Shown piece by piece: positions 42,526 to 51,211 of a stretch of DNA of 64,000 nucleotides. The DNA comes from CAWIVJ01 sp963839525 (GTDB lineage Bacteria > Cyanobacteriota > Vampirovibrionia > Gastranaerophilales > Gastranaerophilaceae): assembly GCA_963839525.1 (NCBI GenBank), contig CAWIVJ010000007.1, positions 124,001 through 188,000 on the forward strand, given 5' to 3'. Made by a program: the position numbers and the translations under genes. Under the pieces are notes generated by a model. It saw only the letters and a list, made by a program, of their open reading frames with translations, made no database searches and was not told the origin of the DNA. The stretch's first letter is position 1. Every line of letters begins with the position of its first letter.

Positions 42526-42876
42526 ATGTTACTAGAATTTTTATTTTCAAAGATACACAGGGCTACGGTTACTGATTCGAATCTTGAGTATGTAGGTTCA
42601 ATTACTATTGATAAAACTTTAATGAAAGCCGCAAAATTACAAGAATGGCAAAAAGTTGAAATCTTAAATATTAACAACGGTGAAAGGTTTCAAACTTACG
42701 TAATCAAAGGTGAAGCAGACTCCGGAGAAATTTGTATAAACGGTGCTGCGGCAAGAAAAGTACAAAAAGGGGATAAAGTTATTATTGTTTCTTATGTTCA
42801 GCTTACACAAGAAGAAAAAAAAGGATTTGAGCCTGCCATTGTACTTGTAGATGAAAATAATAACATAATAAATTAA
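42526..42876 (+). CDS. panD: aspartate 1-decarboxylase
   Basis: Makes beta-alanine from aspartate for pantothenate and CoA. The 116-residue proenzyme cleaves itself between Gly24 and Ser25 (EYVGSITID) to make the pyruvoyl cofactor. IHRATVTDSNLEYVGSI, the ERFQTYVIKGEADSGEICING segment shortened here by one helix turn, and AARKVQKGDKVIIVSY match the family. GAGGTAAAG precedes the ATG. The dnaE gene follows 80 bases later; the two are not functionally linked. Confidence 0.95.
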   Translation: MLLEFLFSKIHRATVTDSNLEYVGSITIDKTLMKAAKLQEWQKVEILNINNGERFQTYVIKGEADSGEICINGAAARKVQKGDKVIIVSYVQLTQEEKKGFEPAIVLVDENNNIIN

Positions 42877-42956
42877 AAGTAAAAAATCTTACCGAGTGGT
42901 CTTTCGAAAAGACATTGAAATGATTTTGGGAGTAATCTTTTTTAAAGATAAGAAGT

Positions 42957-45900
42957 ATGAACATAAAATATGTACCGCTACATCTTCATAGTGAATATTC
43001 TCTGCTTGACGGAGCAATCAGGCTTAAAGATCTTTGTGCTTTTGCAAAGCAAAATGATATGCCCGCCGTTGCCGTAACTGACCATGGCGTAATGTACGGC
43101 GCTATTGATTTTTATAAAACAGCGAAAGAGGCAGGAATAAAACCTTTAATCGGCTGCGAATTTTATGTTTATGAAGGAGATTTATCCGAAAAAAATTCAT
43201 CAAAAACACATTTAAACCACCTTGTTTTAATAGCTAAAAATAAAGAAGGCTATTCGAATCTTGTAAAACTGGTTTCAATAGCACATTGTGACGGATTTTA
43301 TTATAAACCCAGGGTGAATTTTGAACTTATTAAAGAATATTCTCAAGGCTTAATTTGCCTTTCAGCTTGTATTCAAGGTGAATTAGCTGATTTGATTTTG
43401 CAAAAAGAATTTAAAAAAGCCAGAGAAAGAGCACAAAAATATAAAGAGTTATTTAAAGACGATTATTATATTGAGCTTCAAGACCATGGGCTTGATAAAC
43501 AAAAACGTTCTAATCCCGAGTTAATAAACATTGCGAAAGAACTTGATATTAAACTCGTTATAACAAATGATTCTCATTATCTAAAAAAAGAAGATGCTGA
43601 TTGGCATGACACCCTTTTATGCTTGCAGACAAATGCTCTTAAAACTGAAGAAAACCGTTTTCATTTTCCTAATAATGAATTTTATGTAAAAACCGTTTCC
43701 GAACTTAGGGATGCTTTCAAATGGATGGATGGCGAAACTTTTGAACAAGCAATTAAAAACACTGTTGAAATTGAAGAAAAATGTCACCTCATAATAGAAA
43801 TGGGTAATAGCCCGCTTCCGCATTATGAAGTACCCAAGACTCATACAGTAGAAAGTTATCTTGAATTTAAAGTTAAAGAAGGGCTTGAAAAAAGATATAA
43901 AGAAATTACACCAGAAATTGAAGCCCGTTTAAAATATGAATTAGGTATCATTGAACAAATGGGATTTTCTGCTTATTTTTTAATCACATGGGACTTTATA
44001 AATTTTGCAAAAGAAAACGGTATTCCTGTCGGGCCGGGCAGAGGTTCGGCAGCCGGAAGTATCGTAGCATATGCGCTTGAAATTACAGATTTAGACCCTA
44101 TAAGACACAATCTTTTATTCGAAAGATTTTTAAACCCTGAACGAATAAGTATGCCCGATGTCGATATAGATTTTTGTATTGAAAGACGTTCAGAGGTAAT
44201 TGATTATGTTGCAAAAAAATATGGTGCGGACAAAGTTTGCCAAATAATAACTTTTGGAACGTTTGCCGCTAAAGCTGCTCTAAAAGGTGTTGCAAGGGTT
44301 TTTAATATCCCGTTTGCCGAAAGTAACAAGCTTTCCGCTTTAATTCCTTCAAATCCGGGAGCAAGAATTGATGATGCGCTTCAAGAAGGCATGGAATTGA
44401 AACAGCTTTATAATACAGATGAAGAAATAAAAAAACTTGTTGATATGGCAAAGTCAATTGAAGGAATTAAGAATAATATTGGTATGCATGCTGCAGGAGT
44501 TATAATTTCGCATAAACCTTTGAATGAAATAGTTCCTGTTCAGCCGTCAAAGGAAGGAATTATAATTACAGAATATCCTATGACTGATTTAGAAAAGCTC
44601 GGACTTTTAAAAATGGACTTTTTAGGGTTGCGTAACCTTACAATTATAAGCAAAACAATTAAACTGATAAAAAAGCGTCATGGGATTGATATTGATATAA
44701 ATAATATTTCTCTTGACGACAAAAAAGCCTATAAAATGCTTACAAAAGGAGAGACTGCCGGAGTTTTTCAGCTTGAATCATCGGGGATGAAGAAACTTGT
44801 AAGAGATTTAAAACCAAGTGTGTTTGAAGATTTAGGCGCATTAGTGGCCTTATTCAGACCGGGTCCGTTAGAATCCGGTATGGTAACTGATTTTGTGGAA
44901 AGAAAACACGGGCGGCAGAAAATTACTTACGCACATCCTTTACTCGAGTCTATTTTAAAAGATACATACGGAACAATTGTTTATCAAGAACAAATTATGC
45001 AAATTTTCCAAACACTTGCAGGATATTCGCTTGGCCAAGCGGATATGGTACGCCGTATGATGGGTAAAAAGAAAATTGAAGAAATGGCCAAGCAGAAAGA
45101 AAAATTTATTGAAGGTGCTGGTAAAAATGGCATGCTTGCAAAAGGCGCAACAGAACTTTTTGAACAAATTGAAAAATTTGCAGAATATTGTTTTAATCGT
45201 TCGCACTCTGCGGCATATGCTTTTGTTGCGTACCAAACAGCTTATTTAAAAGCTCATTATACAGTTGAATATTTATCAGCATTACTTTCAAGCGTTGCAG
45301 GAGACCAGGATAAAACTCAAGCTTATATTGAAGAAGCATTAAAATACGGAATAAAAGTTCTTCCGCCTGACATCAATAAGTCTTATGCGGAATTTACGCC
45401 TGATGAAAACAATATTCGATTCGGTCTTGCTTCAATCAAACAAGTTGGAGAAATTGTAGTTGAAGCTGTTATAAAAGAACGTGAAGAAAACGGCGATTTT
45501 GAATCAATTTATGATTTTTGCAAAAGAGTTGATTCAAAGTGTTCCAATAAAAGAGTTTTAGAGGGATTAATTAAGGCAGGAGCGTTTTCAAACATTGAAA
45601 AAAGCAGAAAGCAGCTTCTTGAAAATATTGAATATATTGTTTCTACAGCTAATAAAGAATCTCAGGCAAGAGAATTAGGTCAATGCAGTCTATTTGACGG
45701 AGCAGAATGTGAAGCTCCTAAATTTACACTTGCAGGAAGTGATGAAGAGTTTGAAGACAAACAAGTTCAGTCTTTTGAAAAAGAATTTCTTGGATTTTAT
45801 GTAACAAGCCATCCTTTATCAAGTATTCGCGATAAATTACCATTTTTAATGACACATAAAACCTCCGACATAAAAGAAATTCCTGACGGTAAAATGGTAA

Positions 45901-46391
45901 CTATTTGCGGTTTAATTACATCCTTAAAACAAATTCCTACAAAAAAAGACCCTACAAAGTTTATAAAATTTATTACGATTGAGGATTTAAGCGGAAAAAT
46001 TGAGGTTGTATGCTTCAATAAAAAACTTGTAGAATACGACTCATTCCTGCAATCTGAACAAAAAGTAATTATTTCAGGAAAAGTTTCACGCAGAGACGAA
46101 GAAAATGTCAGCCTTATACTTGAAACAGTTAAACCTGTCGAAAACTCAAATATCCTTACACTAGAGATATTGGAAGAAATTACTTATGAAGAACTTGTTG
46201 CGCTAAAAGACTTGCTCGTAGCTTATAATGGCTCTGATCCTGTCATAATAAAGATTTCATCCGATGACAATAATACAAAAATTATTACTTCGTCACTGTT
46301 TTGGGTGAATTCTTCTAATGAACTTGTTAATTCAATTAAAAAGAATTTTTCAAAAAAAGTAGGGGTAAACTTAAAATCATTAGATAATTGA
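42957..46391 (+). CDS. dnaE: DNA polymerase III subunit alpha
   Basis: Replicative polymerase catalytic subunit, 1144 residues, DnaE1 type. Domains in order: N-terminal PHP (PLHLHSEYSLLDGAIRLKDL), palm with catalytic aspartates in MPDVDIDFCIERR, thumb and fingers (GPGRGSAAGSIVAYAL, MMGKKKIEEMAKQKEKF, FNRSHSAAYAFVAYQTAYLK), tandem helix-hairpin-helix, and an OB fold near residue 1000 (VTICGLITSLKQIPTKK). The PHP metal ligands appear largely intact, so it may keep proofreading or phosphatase activity. It converges on the second sigma-factor gene, with a two-base gap. Confidence 0.97.
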   Translation: MNIKYVPLHLHSEYSLLDGAIRLKDLCAFAKQNDMPAVAVTDHGVMYGAIDFYKTAKEAGIKPLIGCEFYVYEGDLSEKNSSKTHLNHLVLIAKNKEGYSNLVKLVSIAHCDGFYYKPRVNFELIKEYSQGLICLSACIQGELADLILQKEFKKARERAQKYKELFKDDYYIELQDHGLDKQKRSNPELINIAKELDIKLVITNDSHYLKKEDADWHDTLLCLQTNALKTEENRFHFPNNEFYVKTVSELRDAFKWMDGETFEQAIKNTVEIEEKCHLIIEMGNSPLPHYEVPKTHTVESYLEFKVKEGLEKRYKEITPEIEARLKYELGIIEQMGFSAYFLITWDFINFAKENGIPVGPGRGSAAGSIVAYALEITDLDPIRHNLLFERFLNPERISMPDVDIDFCIERRSEVIDYVAKKYGADKVCQIITFGTFAAKAALKGVARVFNIPFAESNKLSALIPSNPGARIDDALQEGMELKQLYNTDEEIKKLVDMAKSIEGIKNNIGMHAAGVIISHKPLNEIVPVQPSKEGIIITEYPMTDLEKLGLLKMDFLGLRNLTIISKTIKLIKKRHGIDIDINNISLDDKKAYKMLTKGETAGVFQLESSGMKKLVRDLKPSVFEDLGALVALFRPGPLESGMVTDFVERKHGRQKITYAHPLLESILKDTYGTIVYQEQIMQIFQTLAGYSLGQADMVRRMMGKKKIEEMAKQKEKFIEGAGKNGMLAKGATELFEQIEKFAEYCFNRSHSAAYAFVAYQTAYLKAHYTVEYLSALLSSVAGDQDKTQAYIEEALKYGIKVLPPDINKSYAEFTPDENNIRFGLASIKQVGEIVVEAVIKEREENGDFESIYDFCKRVDSKCSNKRVLEGLIKAGAFSNIEKSRKQLLENIEYIVSTANKESQARELGQCSLFDGAECEAPKFTLAGSDEEFEDKQVQSFEKEFLGFYVTSHPLSSIRDKLPFLMTHKTSDIKEIPDGKMVTICGLITSLKQIPTKKDPTKFIKFITIEDLSGKIEVVCFNKKLVEYDSFLQSEQKVIISGKVSRRDEENVSLILETVKPVENSNILTLEILEEITYEELVALKDLLVAYNGSDPVIIKISSDDNNTKIITSSLFWVNSSNELVNSIKKNFSKKVGVNLKSLDN

Positions 46392-46393
46392 TT

Positions 46394-47293
46394 TTACCTT
46401 ACGTTGTAGCCTTCAAGCATTCTTTTGCGCTTGGGCTTCTTCAATTTTTTCAGAGCGTCTTGTTCTATAATACTCATATTTTGCTTAGTCGAACCGAATT
46501 TCTCCGCAATTTTTTTAAATGTAAGCGGAGGTTCACCATTCAATCCATAATGCATTATCAAAACAGCCTGTTCACGGGGAGTAAGATCGGGTAAAATACC
46601 CGTAAGATCTTTTCTTAAAAGTTCTAAAAAAATTTGTTTCATAGGAGCATCAGATTCTTTATCTTCAATTAAATCAACCAGACGGAGGGTACCTGAATCC
46701 CCATCTTTTTTTACAGGGGTTTCAAGAGAAATGGGCTCTTGAATCATCGTAATAATAATTTTTCTGAGTTTTGGAATACTTACACCCATTTCAGCTGCTA
46801 ATTCATCTTCGGTCGGTTTTCTTGAAAGTTCTTTAATAAGTCCTTTTGTAATTTTTTTAAGCTTCTTGATTTTTTCAAACATGTACATAGGTATTCTTAT
46901 TATACGCGCCTTACTCGGAATCGCCATTGTAATAGCTTGCTTAATCCACCATGTTGCGTAAGTTGAAAATCTGTAACCTCTTTTAGGGTCAAATTTTTCT
47001 ACTGCTTTGATTAAACCCAAATTACCTTCTTGAATCAAGTCCGAGAGGGGTATGTCGGGTTTGACATATTTTTTAGCAATATTTACAACAAGTCTTAAAT
47101 TCGCCTCTATAAGCGTTTTAATATCGCCTTTACGTGCTAATTCAGCTTCTTTTTCAGCAGAAAGAAGCGGGGTTTTGTTAATCTCTTTCATGTATATTTT
47201 AAGAGAATCCTCGACATCCCCAAAAAATCTAGCGGATTTAAAAGATATAAGATTTTCGGGGACTCTTTTATAAATTAAGTTTACACAATTCAT
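46394..47293 (-). CDS. second sigma-70 (RpoD-like) factor, divergent tandem copy
   Basis: A 299-residue primary-type sigma factor that lies 57 bases downstream of rpoD. Regions 1.2 (SLKIYMKEINKTPLLSAEKE), 2 (ANLRLVVNIAKKYV, LSDLIQEGNLGLIKAVEKF, YATWWIKQAITMAI) and 3 are close to rpoD, with long stretches of near-identical DNA in region 3 (about 46770-46830 against 47714-47780). Region 2.4 keeps the Gln and Thr that read the -10 box. Region 4.2 has changed: rpoD has TRERIRQIEAKALRKLR where this protein has TKQNMSIIEQDALKKLK, so the residues that contact the -35 box differ. It lacks the acidic N-terminal 100 residues of rpoD. Probably a specialised sigma with altered promoter choice. Confidence 0.88.
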   Translation of the reverse strand: MNCVNLIYKRVPENLISFKSARFFGDVEDSLKIYMKEINKTPLLSAEKEAELARKGDIKTLIEANLRLVVNIAKKYVKPDIPLSDLIQEGNLGLIKAVEKFDPKRGYRFSTYATWWIKQAITMAIPSKARIIRIPMYMFEKIKKLKKITKGLIKELSRKPTEDELAAEMGVSIPKLRKIIITMIQEPISLETPVKKDGDSGTLRLVDLIEDKESDAPMKQIFLELLRKDLTGILPDLTPREQAVLIMHYGLNGEPPLTFKKIAEKFGSTKQNMSIIEQDALKKLKKPKRKRMLEGYNVR

Positions 47294-47350
47294 CTTTATA
47301 CTTCCATTCTAATTTTCACTACACTTTTTATTTTTTGCTTTTTACTTGGT

Positions 47351-48448
47351 TTAGCTTTCTACGTATTCTCTGAGCCTTTTACTGCGATTAGGGTGTCTTA
47401 ATTTTCTTAAAGCTTTTGCTTCTATTTGTCTGATACGTTCACGAGTTACACCAAACAATTGACCGACTTCTTCTAATGTTCTTTGGCGCCCGTCATCCAT
47501 GCCAAAACGTAATCTTAAAACATCACGTTCACGAGGAGAAAGAGTGGATAAAACATCTGCAAGATCCTCTCTTAAAAGTTCCGAAGCAACAGTTTTTACG
47601 GGAGCATCAGCTTCTTTATCTTCGATAAAATCACCCAAGCGTGAATCTTCTTCTTTTCCTATAGGGGTTTCAAGAGAAAGAGGCTCTTGAGCAATCTTAA
47701 TAATTTCTCTGAGTTTCGGAATACTTACATTCATTTCAACTGCCAATTCATCTTCGGTCGGTTTTCTTGAAAGTTCTTGAGCAAGTCTTCTTGTAATTTT
47801 TTTAAGCTTATTGATTGTTTCAACCATATGCACAGGTATTCTTATTGTACGCGCCTGATCTGCAATTGCTCTTGTAATAGCTTGCCTAATCCACCATGTT
47901 GCGTAAGTTGAAAATTTGAATCCTCTTTCATGGTCAAATTTTTCTGCAGCTCTTATTAAGCCCAAATTTCCTTCTTGTATTAAATCTAGAAAAAGCATGC
48001 CGCGTCCAACATATTTTTTAGCAATACTTACAACAAGTCTTAAATTCGCCTGAACAAGCTTTCTTTTTGCAATAGCACCCGGAGTTCCGCCTTGAATAAT
48101 TTTTCTTGCCAATTCAATCTCTTCATTTGCTGAAAGAAGCTTAATTCTTCCTATTTCTCTTAAGTACAATCTTACAGGATCATCAACAGCGACACCCTTA
48201 GGAAGTTCAAAATCAGACTGATTTACAGTTGATTCACCTGTATCCAGCATGAAAATATCTTCAAGATTTTTACCTGCTTTAGCTGAAGATACTATATCTT
48301 CTATGTTATCGGTGCTTATCTCCATGTGAATGTAAGGGGTACTTACATCTTCTGTTATATCTTCTTCGCTTTTATTTTCTAAATCTAAACTTTCAGATTC
48401 ATCTATTATACTTACAATTGAGGTACTGGGTTTTCTTTTTTTGTTCAT
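47351..48448 (-). CDS. rpoD: housekeeping sigma factor
   Basis: Principal RNA polymerase sigma, 365 residues. An acidic, poorly conserved N-terminus (about 1-95) precedes region 1.2 (DPVRLYLREIGRIKLLSANE), 2.1-2.4 (LRLVVSIAKKYVGRG, LDLIQEGNLGLIRAAEKF, YATWWIRQAITRAIADQART), region 3 and 4.2 (VTRERIRQIEAKALRKLRHP). All promoter-contact residues are standard. The start overlaps the dnaG stop (TAATG), the classical dnaG-rpoD order of the macromolecular synthesis operon. Confidence 0.97.
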   Translation of the reverse strand: MNKKRKPSTSIVSIIDESESLDLENKSEEDITEDVSTPYIHMEISTDNIEDIVSSAKAGKNLEDIFMLDTGESTVNQSDFELPKGVAVDDPVRLYLREIGRIKLLSANEEIELARKIIQGGTPGAIAKRKLVQANLRLVVSIAKKYVGRGMLFLDLIQEGNLGLIRAAEKFDHERGFKFSTYATWWIRQAITRAIADQARTIRIPVHMVETINKLKKITRRLAQELSRKPTEDELAVEMNVSIPKLREIIKIAQEPLSLETPIGKEEDSRLGDFIEDKEADAPVKTVASELLREDLADVLSTLSPRERDVLRLRFGMDDGRQRTLEEVGQLFGVTRERIRQIEAKALRKLRHPNRSKRLREYVES

Positions 48449-50319
48449 TAATTATCTCCCGTAAAACTATTTATTTTATCTCTTAGCTGCATTTGTAACT
48501 TTAATGCCTCATTATCATTACCATTAACATTTTTATATAAATTTCTTAATTCGGCTTTCTCATGTTCAATACGGAACTCTTCAATCTTATTGATATTTTC
48601 ATCAATGATTGATTTAAAGTCTTTTTTTGATAATTTATTAAATGTTTCTGATATGCATATTAAATCTGTAATAATTGCCTTAGTGTCTTCATCTTGTGCA
48701 AATTCAATGTATAATTTTTCAACTAATACTTTTGTATTATTTACGCTACATAATAATTTGTCAATTGTATTTTTAACAATTATTAATTTTTCATTACTTA
48801 ACAACGTATCATTAATCATTTCACTTAATTCTTTAAAAGAGAAATGACTCTCACTTATTAAATAAAGGCTCAATAAATTTTTTTGCGTTTTTTCCAAAAT
48901 ATTTGAAGATTTTGTTACAATTGAATTTAAATTCCCTGTTTTTAGTGGAATCCCAAAATTTAGTTTATTAATCTCCGACAATAATGCGTTTTCATCTACA
49001 TTAAGTGTAGAGGCTACAATTTTAATGTATTCTGAACGGATAATATTGTTCTGAATCTCCGCTAAAATAGGTATAATTTTTTTAACAAGCTTCATTTTTT
49101 CATTAGGAGTTTTTACTTCATTTTTGAATTTTAGAATTTCATTTATTTGAAAATCTATTAAAAGTGGAGCATGCTCAAGGTATTTAAAATAAGATTCTGC
49201 TCCTGAATTACGAATAAATTCGTCAGGATCTTTTCCTTCCGGCGGAGTTATTACCCTAATCTCACAGGCATACTTATCATTATTTGTTCCGGTATAGTTT
49301 TCATCAAATTGTTTTATGTTACCAAGTCCGGTAAATGCTTCTTTTATTATTTCCGCACCTCTTTGAGTTGCCTTAATTCCTGCTGCATCAGTATCAAAAG
49401 ATAAATAAATTTTTCTTGACTTTGAGTACCTGGATATAAGTTTAATATGCTCAGAAGTTAAGGAAGTTCCGCAAGAAGCAACGCAATTTTCTATACCATG
49501 CGATTGTGCGGAAATAACATCAAAATATCCTTCCATAATAATTACGCTATCAGATTGCTTTATATATTCTTTTGCAAAATAAAGCCCATATAGAAGCTTA
49601 CTTTTATTATAGATTAAGGAATCCGAAGAGTTCAGATATTTAGGATTTTGACCCTCATCTACAGCACGCGCACCAAAAGCTACAATATCACCATTTTCAT
49701 CTTGAACAGGAATTATAATTCTGTTTCTGAACCTATCTATATAATCACCTTTAGATGTTTTTAAAATCAAGCCTGATTTTTCTAAAATTTCATCACTAAA
49801 TTGAGATTTTAGCGTTGAATAAAGATTATGTGCATCCTTATTTGCAAACCCAAGCATATAACGTTTAATAATTTTTTCGTCAATACCCCGATTATTCAAA
49901 TAAGAAAGAGCTTTTTGAGCATCAGACGTTGCAAAAAGTGAATGCTGGTAATATTCAGCAGCTTTATAACAGGCTTTTATCATTTGTTCTCTGACATCTT
50001 TGTTTTTAACGCCCGAAAAAGTATTAGGCAATTCAAGTCCAAATTCGACTGCAAGTTCATTAACAAGTTCTTTAAAGGTAATTCCGCGGGTTTTCATTAA
50101 ATAGCTCAAAGCATCTCCGCCTTCTCCGCAGCCAAAACATTTGTAAATTCCTTTAGACGGATTTACAGAAAAAGACGGCGTTTTTTCTTTGTGAAAAGGA
50201 CATAATCCCCAGTAATTCCCGCCGGATTTTTTTAAAATGACATCTTTTGAGACGACATCTAAAACATCTAATTTATCTTTAATTTGAGATACAACATCCT
50301 CAAAAGTTACGATACTCAT
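48448..50319 (-). CDS. dnaG: DNA primase
   Basis: Makes RNA primers for replication. The 623-residue protein has the zinc-binding CHC2 domain (CPFHKEKTPSFSVNPSKG, CFGCGEGG), the catalytic core with TOPRIM acidic residues (IIMEGYFDVISAQSHG, KIYLSFDTDAAGIKATQR, PPEGKDPDEFIRNSG) and a C-terminal helicase-interaction region of about 200 residues. Length is typical. Upstream of rpoD in the same transcription unit. The start is ATG at 50319. Confidence 0.97.
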   Translation of the reverse strand: MSIVTFEDVVSQIKDKLDVLDVVSKDVILKKSGGNYWGLCPFHKEKTPSFSVNPSKGIYKCFGCGEGGDALSYLMKTRGITFKELVNELAVEFGLELPNTFSGVKNKDVREQMIKACYKAAEYYQHSLFATSDAQKALSYLNNRGIDEKIIKRYMLGFANKDAHNLYSTLKSQFSDEILEKSGLILKTSKGDYIDRFRNRIIIPVQDENGDIVAFGARAVDEGQNPKYLNSSDSLIYNKSKLLYGLYFAKEYIKQSDSVIIMEGYFDVISAQSHGIENCVASCGTSLTSEHIKLISRYSKSRKIYLSFDTDAAGIKATQRGAEIIKEAFTGLGNIKQFDENYTGTNNDKYACEIRVITPPEGKDPDEFIRNSGAESYFKYLEHAPLLIDFQINEILKFKNEVKTPNEKMKLVKKIIPILAEIQNNIIRSEYIKIVASTLNVDENALLSEINKLNFGIPLKTGNLNSIVTKSSNILEKTQKNLLSLYLISESHFSFKELSEMINDTLLSNEKLIIVKNTIDKLLCSVNNTKVLVEKLYIEFAQDEDTKAIITDLICISETFNKLSKKDFKSIIDENINKIEEFRIEHEKAELRNLYKNVNGNDNEALKLQMQLRDKINSFTGDN

Positions 50320-50461
50320 ACAACAATCCCCTTAATAGTATTCTAACACCAACAAAAATTTTTCGCAAAGAAATCAATATAAAATAGCCTTTTTGAGGGA
50401 TAAACTAAAAAAATTATTAATTATTATCATCATTAAGTTAAATAAAAAAAGGAGTATTTAA

Positions 50462-50647
50462 ATAAAATTTAAGATAATTATTGTTTTACTTATTATATCT
50501 CTTGGATTTAACTTATATTTTCTAATCAAATATTCAGGGAATATTAAAAAAGAAGCTGGATTTCATAAAACAAAAATTTCACCTTGGGAAAAATTTGGGA
50601 ACAATTTTGTTTTTCTTTTAAATTTTAAAAGTCTGAAATCCTTTTAA
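50462..50647 (+). CDS. small single-span membrane peptide frame with an ATA start
   Basis: Sixty-one codons with a hydrophobic N-terminus: KFKIIIVLLIISLGFNLYFL, then a polar tail (GFHKTKISPWEKFGNN). AGGAG at 50452-50456 lies at ideal distance from an ATA codon at 50462, but there is no ATG, GTG or TTG in frame. Either it uses the rare AUA start, which would keep expression low, or a start codon has been lost. Looks like a signal-anchor peptide. No family recognised. Confidence 0.35.
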   Translation: MKFKIIIVLLIISLGFNLYFLIKYSGNIKKEAGFHKTKISPWEKFGNNFVFLLNFKSLKSF

Positions 50648-50767
50648 AATGGAGGCACGAACGAGACTATTATCGAACTTTTTGCAGAGAAAATTTTGCA
50701 CATTTTATCTGCAAAAGAATTTAATAATATAATTTATCAGATTAAAAATTTTAAGGCTGCAGCGTAA
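50648..50767 (+). pseudogene. short protein-like frame without standard start
   Basis: Thirty-nine codons to TAA at 50765: a GGAGG lies at the left end, and the frame continues as TIIELFAEKILHILSAKEF and NIIYQIKNFKAAA. There is no ATG, GTG or TTG. An ATT at 50669 is 13 bases from the GGAGG. The translation is an amphipathic helix pair, which suggests a once functional small gene. Confidence 0.3.
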
Positions 50768-50812
50768 AAATTATTCATGTTAAAATCAGAATGAAGGGTA
50801 AGCTTCCTGCGA

Positions 50813-50861
50813 ACCTCCACTGACACAACAGATTAGTTAAGAAATCCGTCAGAAAGGAGGT
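50813..50861 (+). promoter_or_regulatory. anti-Shine-Dalgarno stem in the leader of a 32-residue ORF
   Basis: ACCTCC at 50813-50818 is complementary to GGAGGT at 50856-50861, which is the ribosome binding site of the ORF at 50869. The neighbouring CTGAC (50820-50824) pairs with GTCAG (50848-50852). Together they would form an eleven-pair hairpin that hides the ribosome site. A competing fold or a trans-acting signal would be needed to free it. Confidence 0.6.
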
Positions 50862-50868
50862 GATGCTT

Positions 50869-50967
50869 ATGAAGTTAAACTGGATTATACTTTATGAATT
50901 ACTTATTCAAAAGTACAAAAATAAAATTCCAGAACTCGAGGTACTGGAACTTTATTTAAACAGTTAA
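50869..50967 (+). CDS. 32-residue peptide with very strong ribosome site
   Basis: ATG at 50869 is eight bases after AAAGGAGG; a second in-frame ATG at 50863 is too close. The peptide reads MKLNWIILYELLIQKYKNK and ends LEVLELYLNS: a hydrophobic helix, a basic middle and an acidic amphipathic end. A rho-independent-type hairpin follows at 50986. The unit (structured leader, optimal ribosome site, tiny ORF, terminator) looks like a complete expression unit, possibly a small toxic or membrane-active peptide. No family recognised. Confidence 0.5.
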   Translation: MKLNWIILYELLIQKYKNKIPELEVLELYLNS

Positions 50968-50985
50968 ACGTACAGGGAAGTTAAG

Positions 50986-51019
50986 AACGGTTTCAAGAAC
51001 GGCAATTCTTGAAGCCGTT
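50986..51019 (+). terminator. hairpin terminator after the 32-residue ORF
   Basis: Arms 50986-50999 and 51006-51019 pair over 14 bp with one wobble around CGGCAA, with an outer GGGAA/TTCCC pairing. The T-run after it is weak (TATGTTTTTATT). Confidence 0.7.
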
Positions 51020-51061
51020 TCCCTATGTTTTTATTATATCTTATCTTTTTTATTTTTTCAA

Positions 51062-51208
51062 GTGGTTTGGAGTTTTCTTCTAGATGTGGCTGTTTTTGAT
51101 GTTGTTGGAAAAATAAAAATAATCTATATAGAGCAACCCACTGAACTATTTACAAAATCAAAAATACAATACATTATGCAATTGATGATTTATATTAAAC
51201 AGGAATAG
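51062..51208 (+). CDS. short frame resembling the end of a PD-(D/E)XK-type nuclease
   Basis: GTG at 51062 opens 48 codons. FLLDVAVFDVVGKIKIIYIE followed by TKSKIQYIMQLMIYIKQE recalls the core of PD-(D/E)XK nucleases (Asp strand, Gly turn, then a helix with Gln-x-x-x-Tyr), but the usual Lys after the second strand is not where expected. It is probably a truncated, inactive remnant. It ends three bases before the membrane-protein gene. The call is tentative. Confidence 0.3.
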   Translation: MVWSFLLDVAVFDVVGKIKIIYIEQPTELFTKSKIQYIMQLMIYIKQE

Positions 51209-51211
51209 TTA

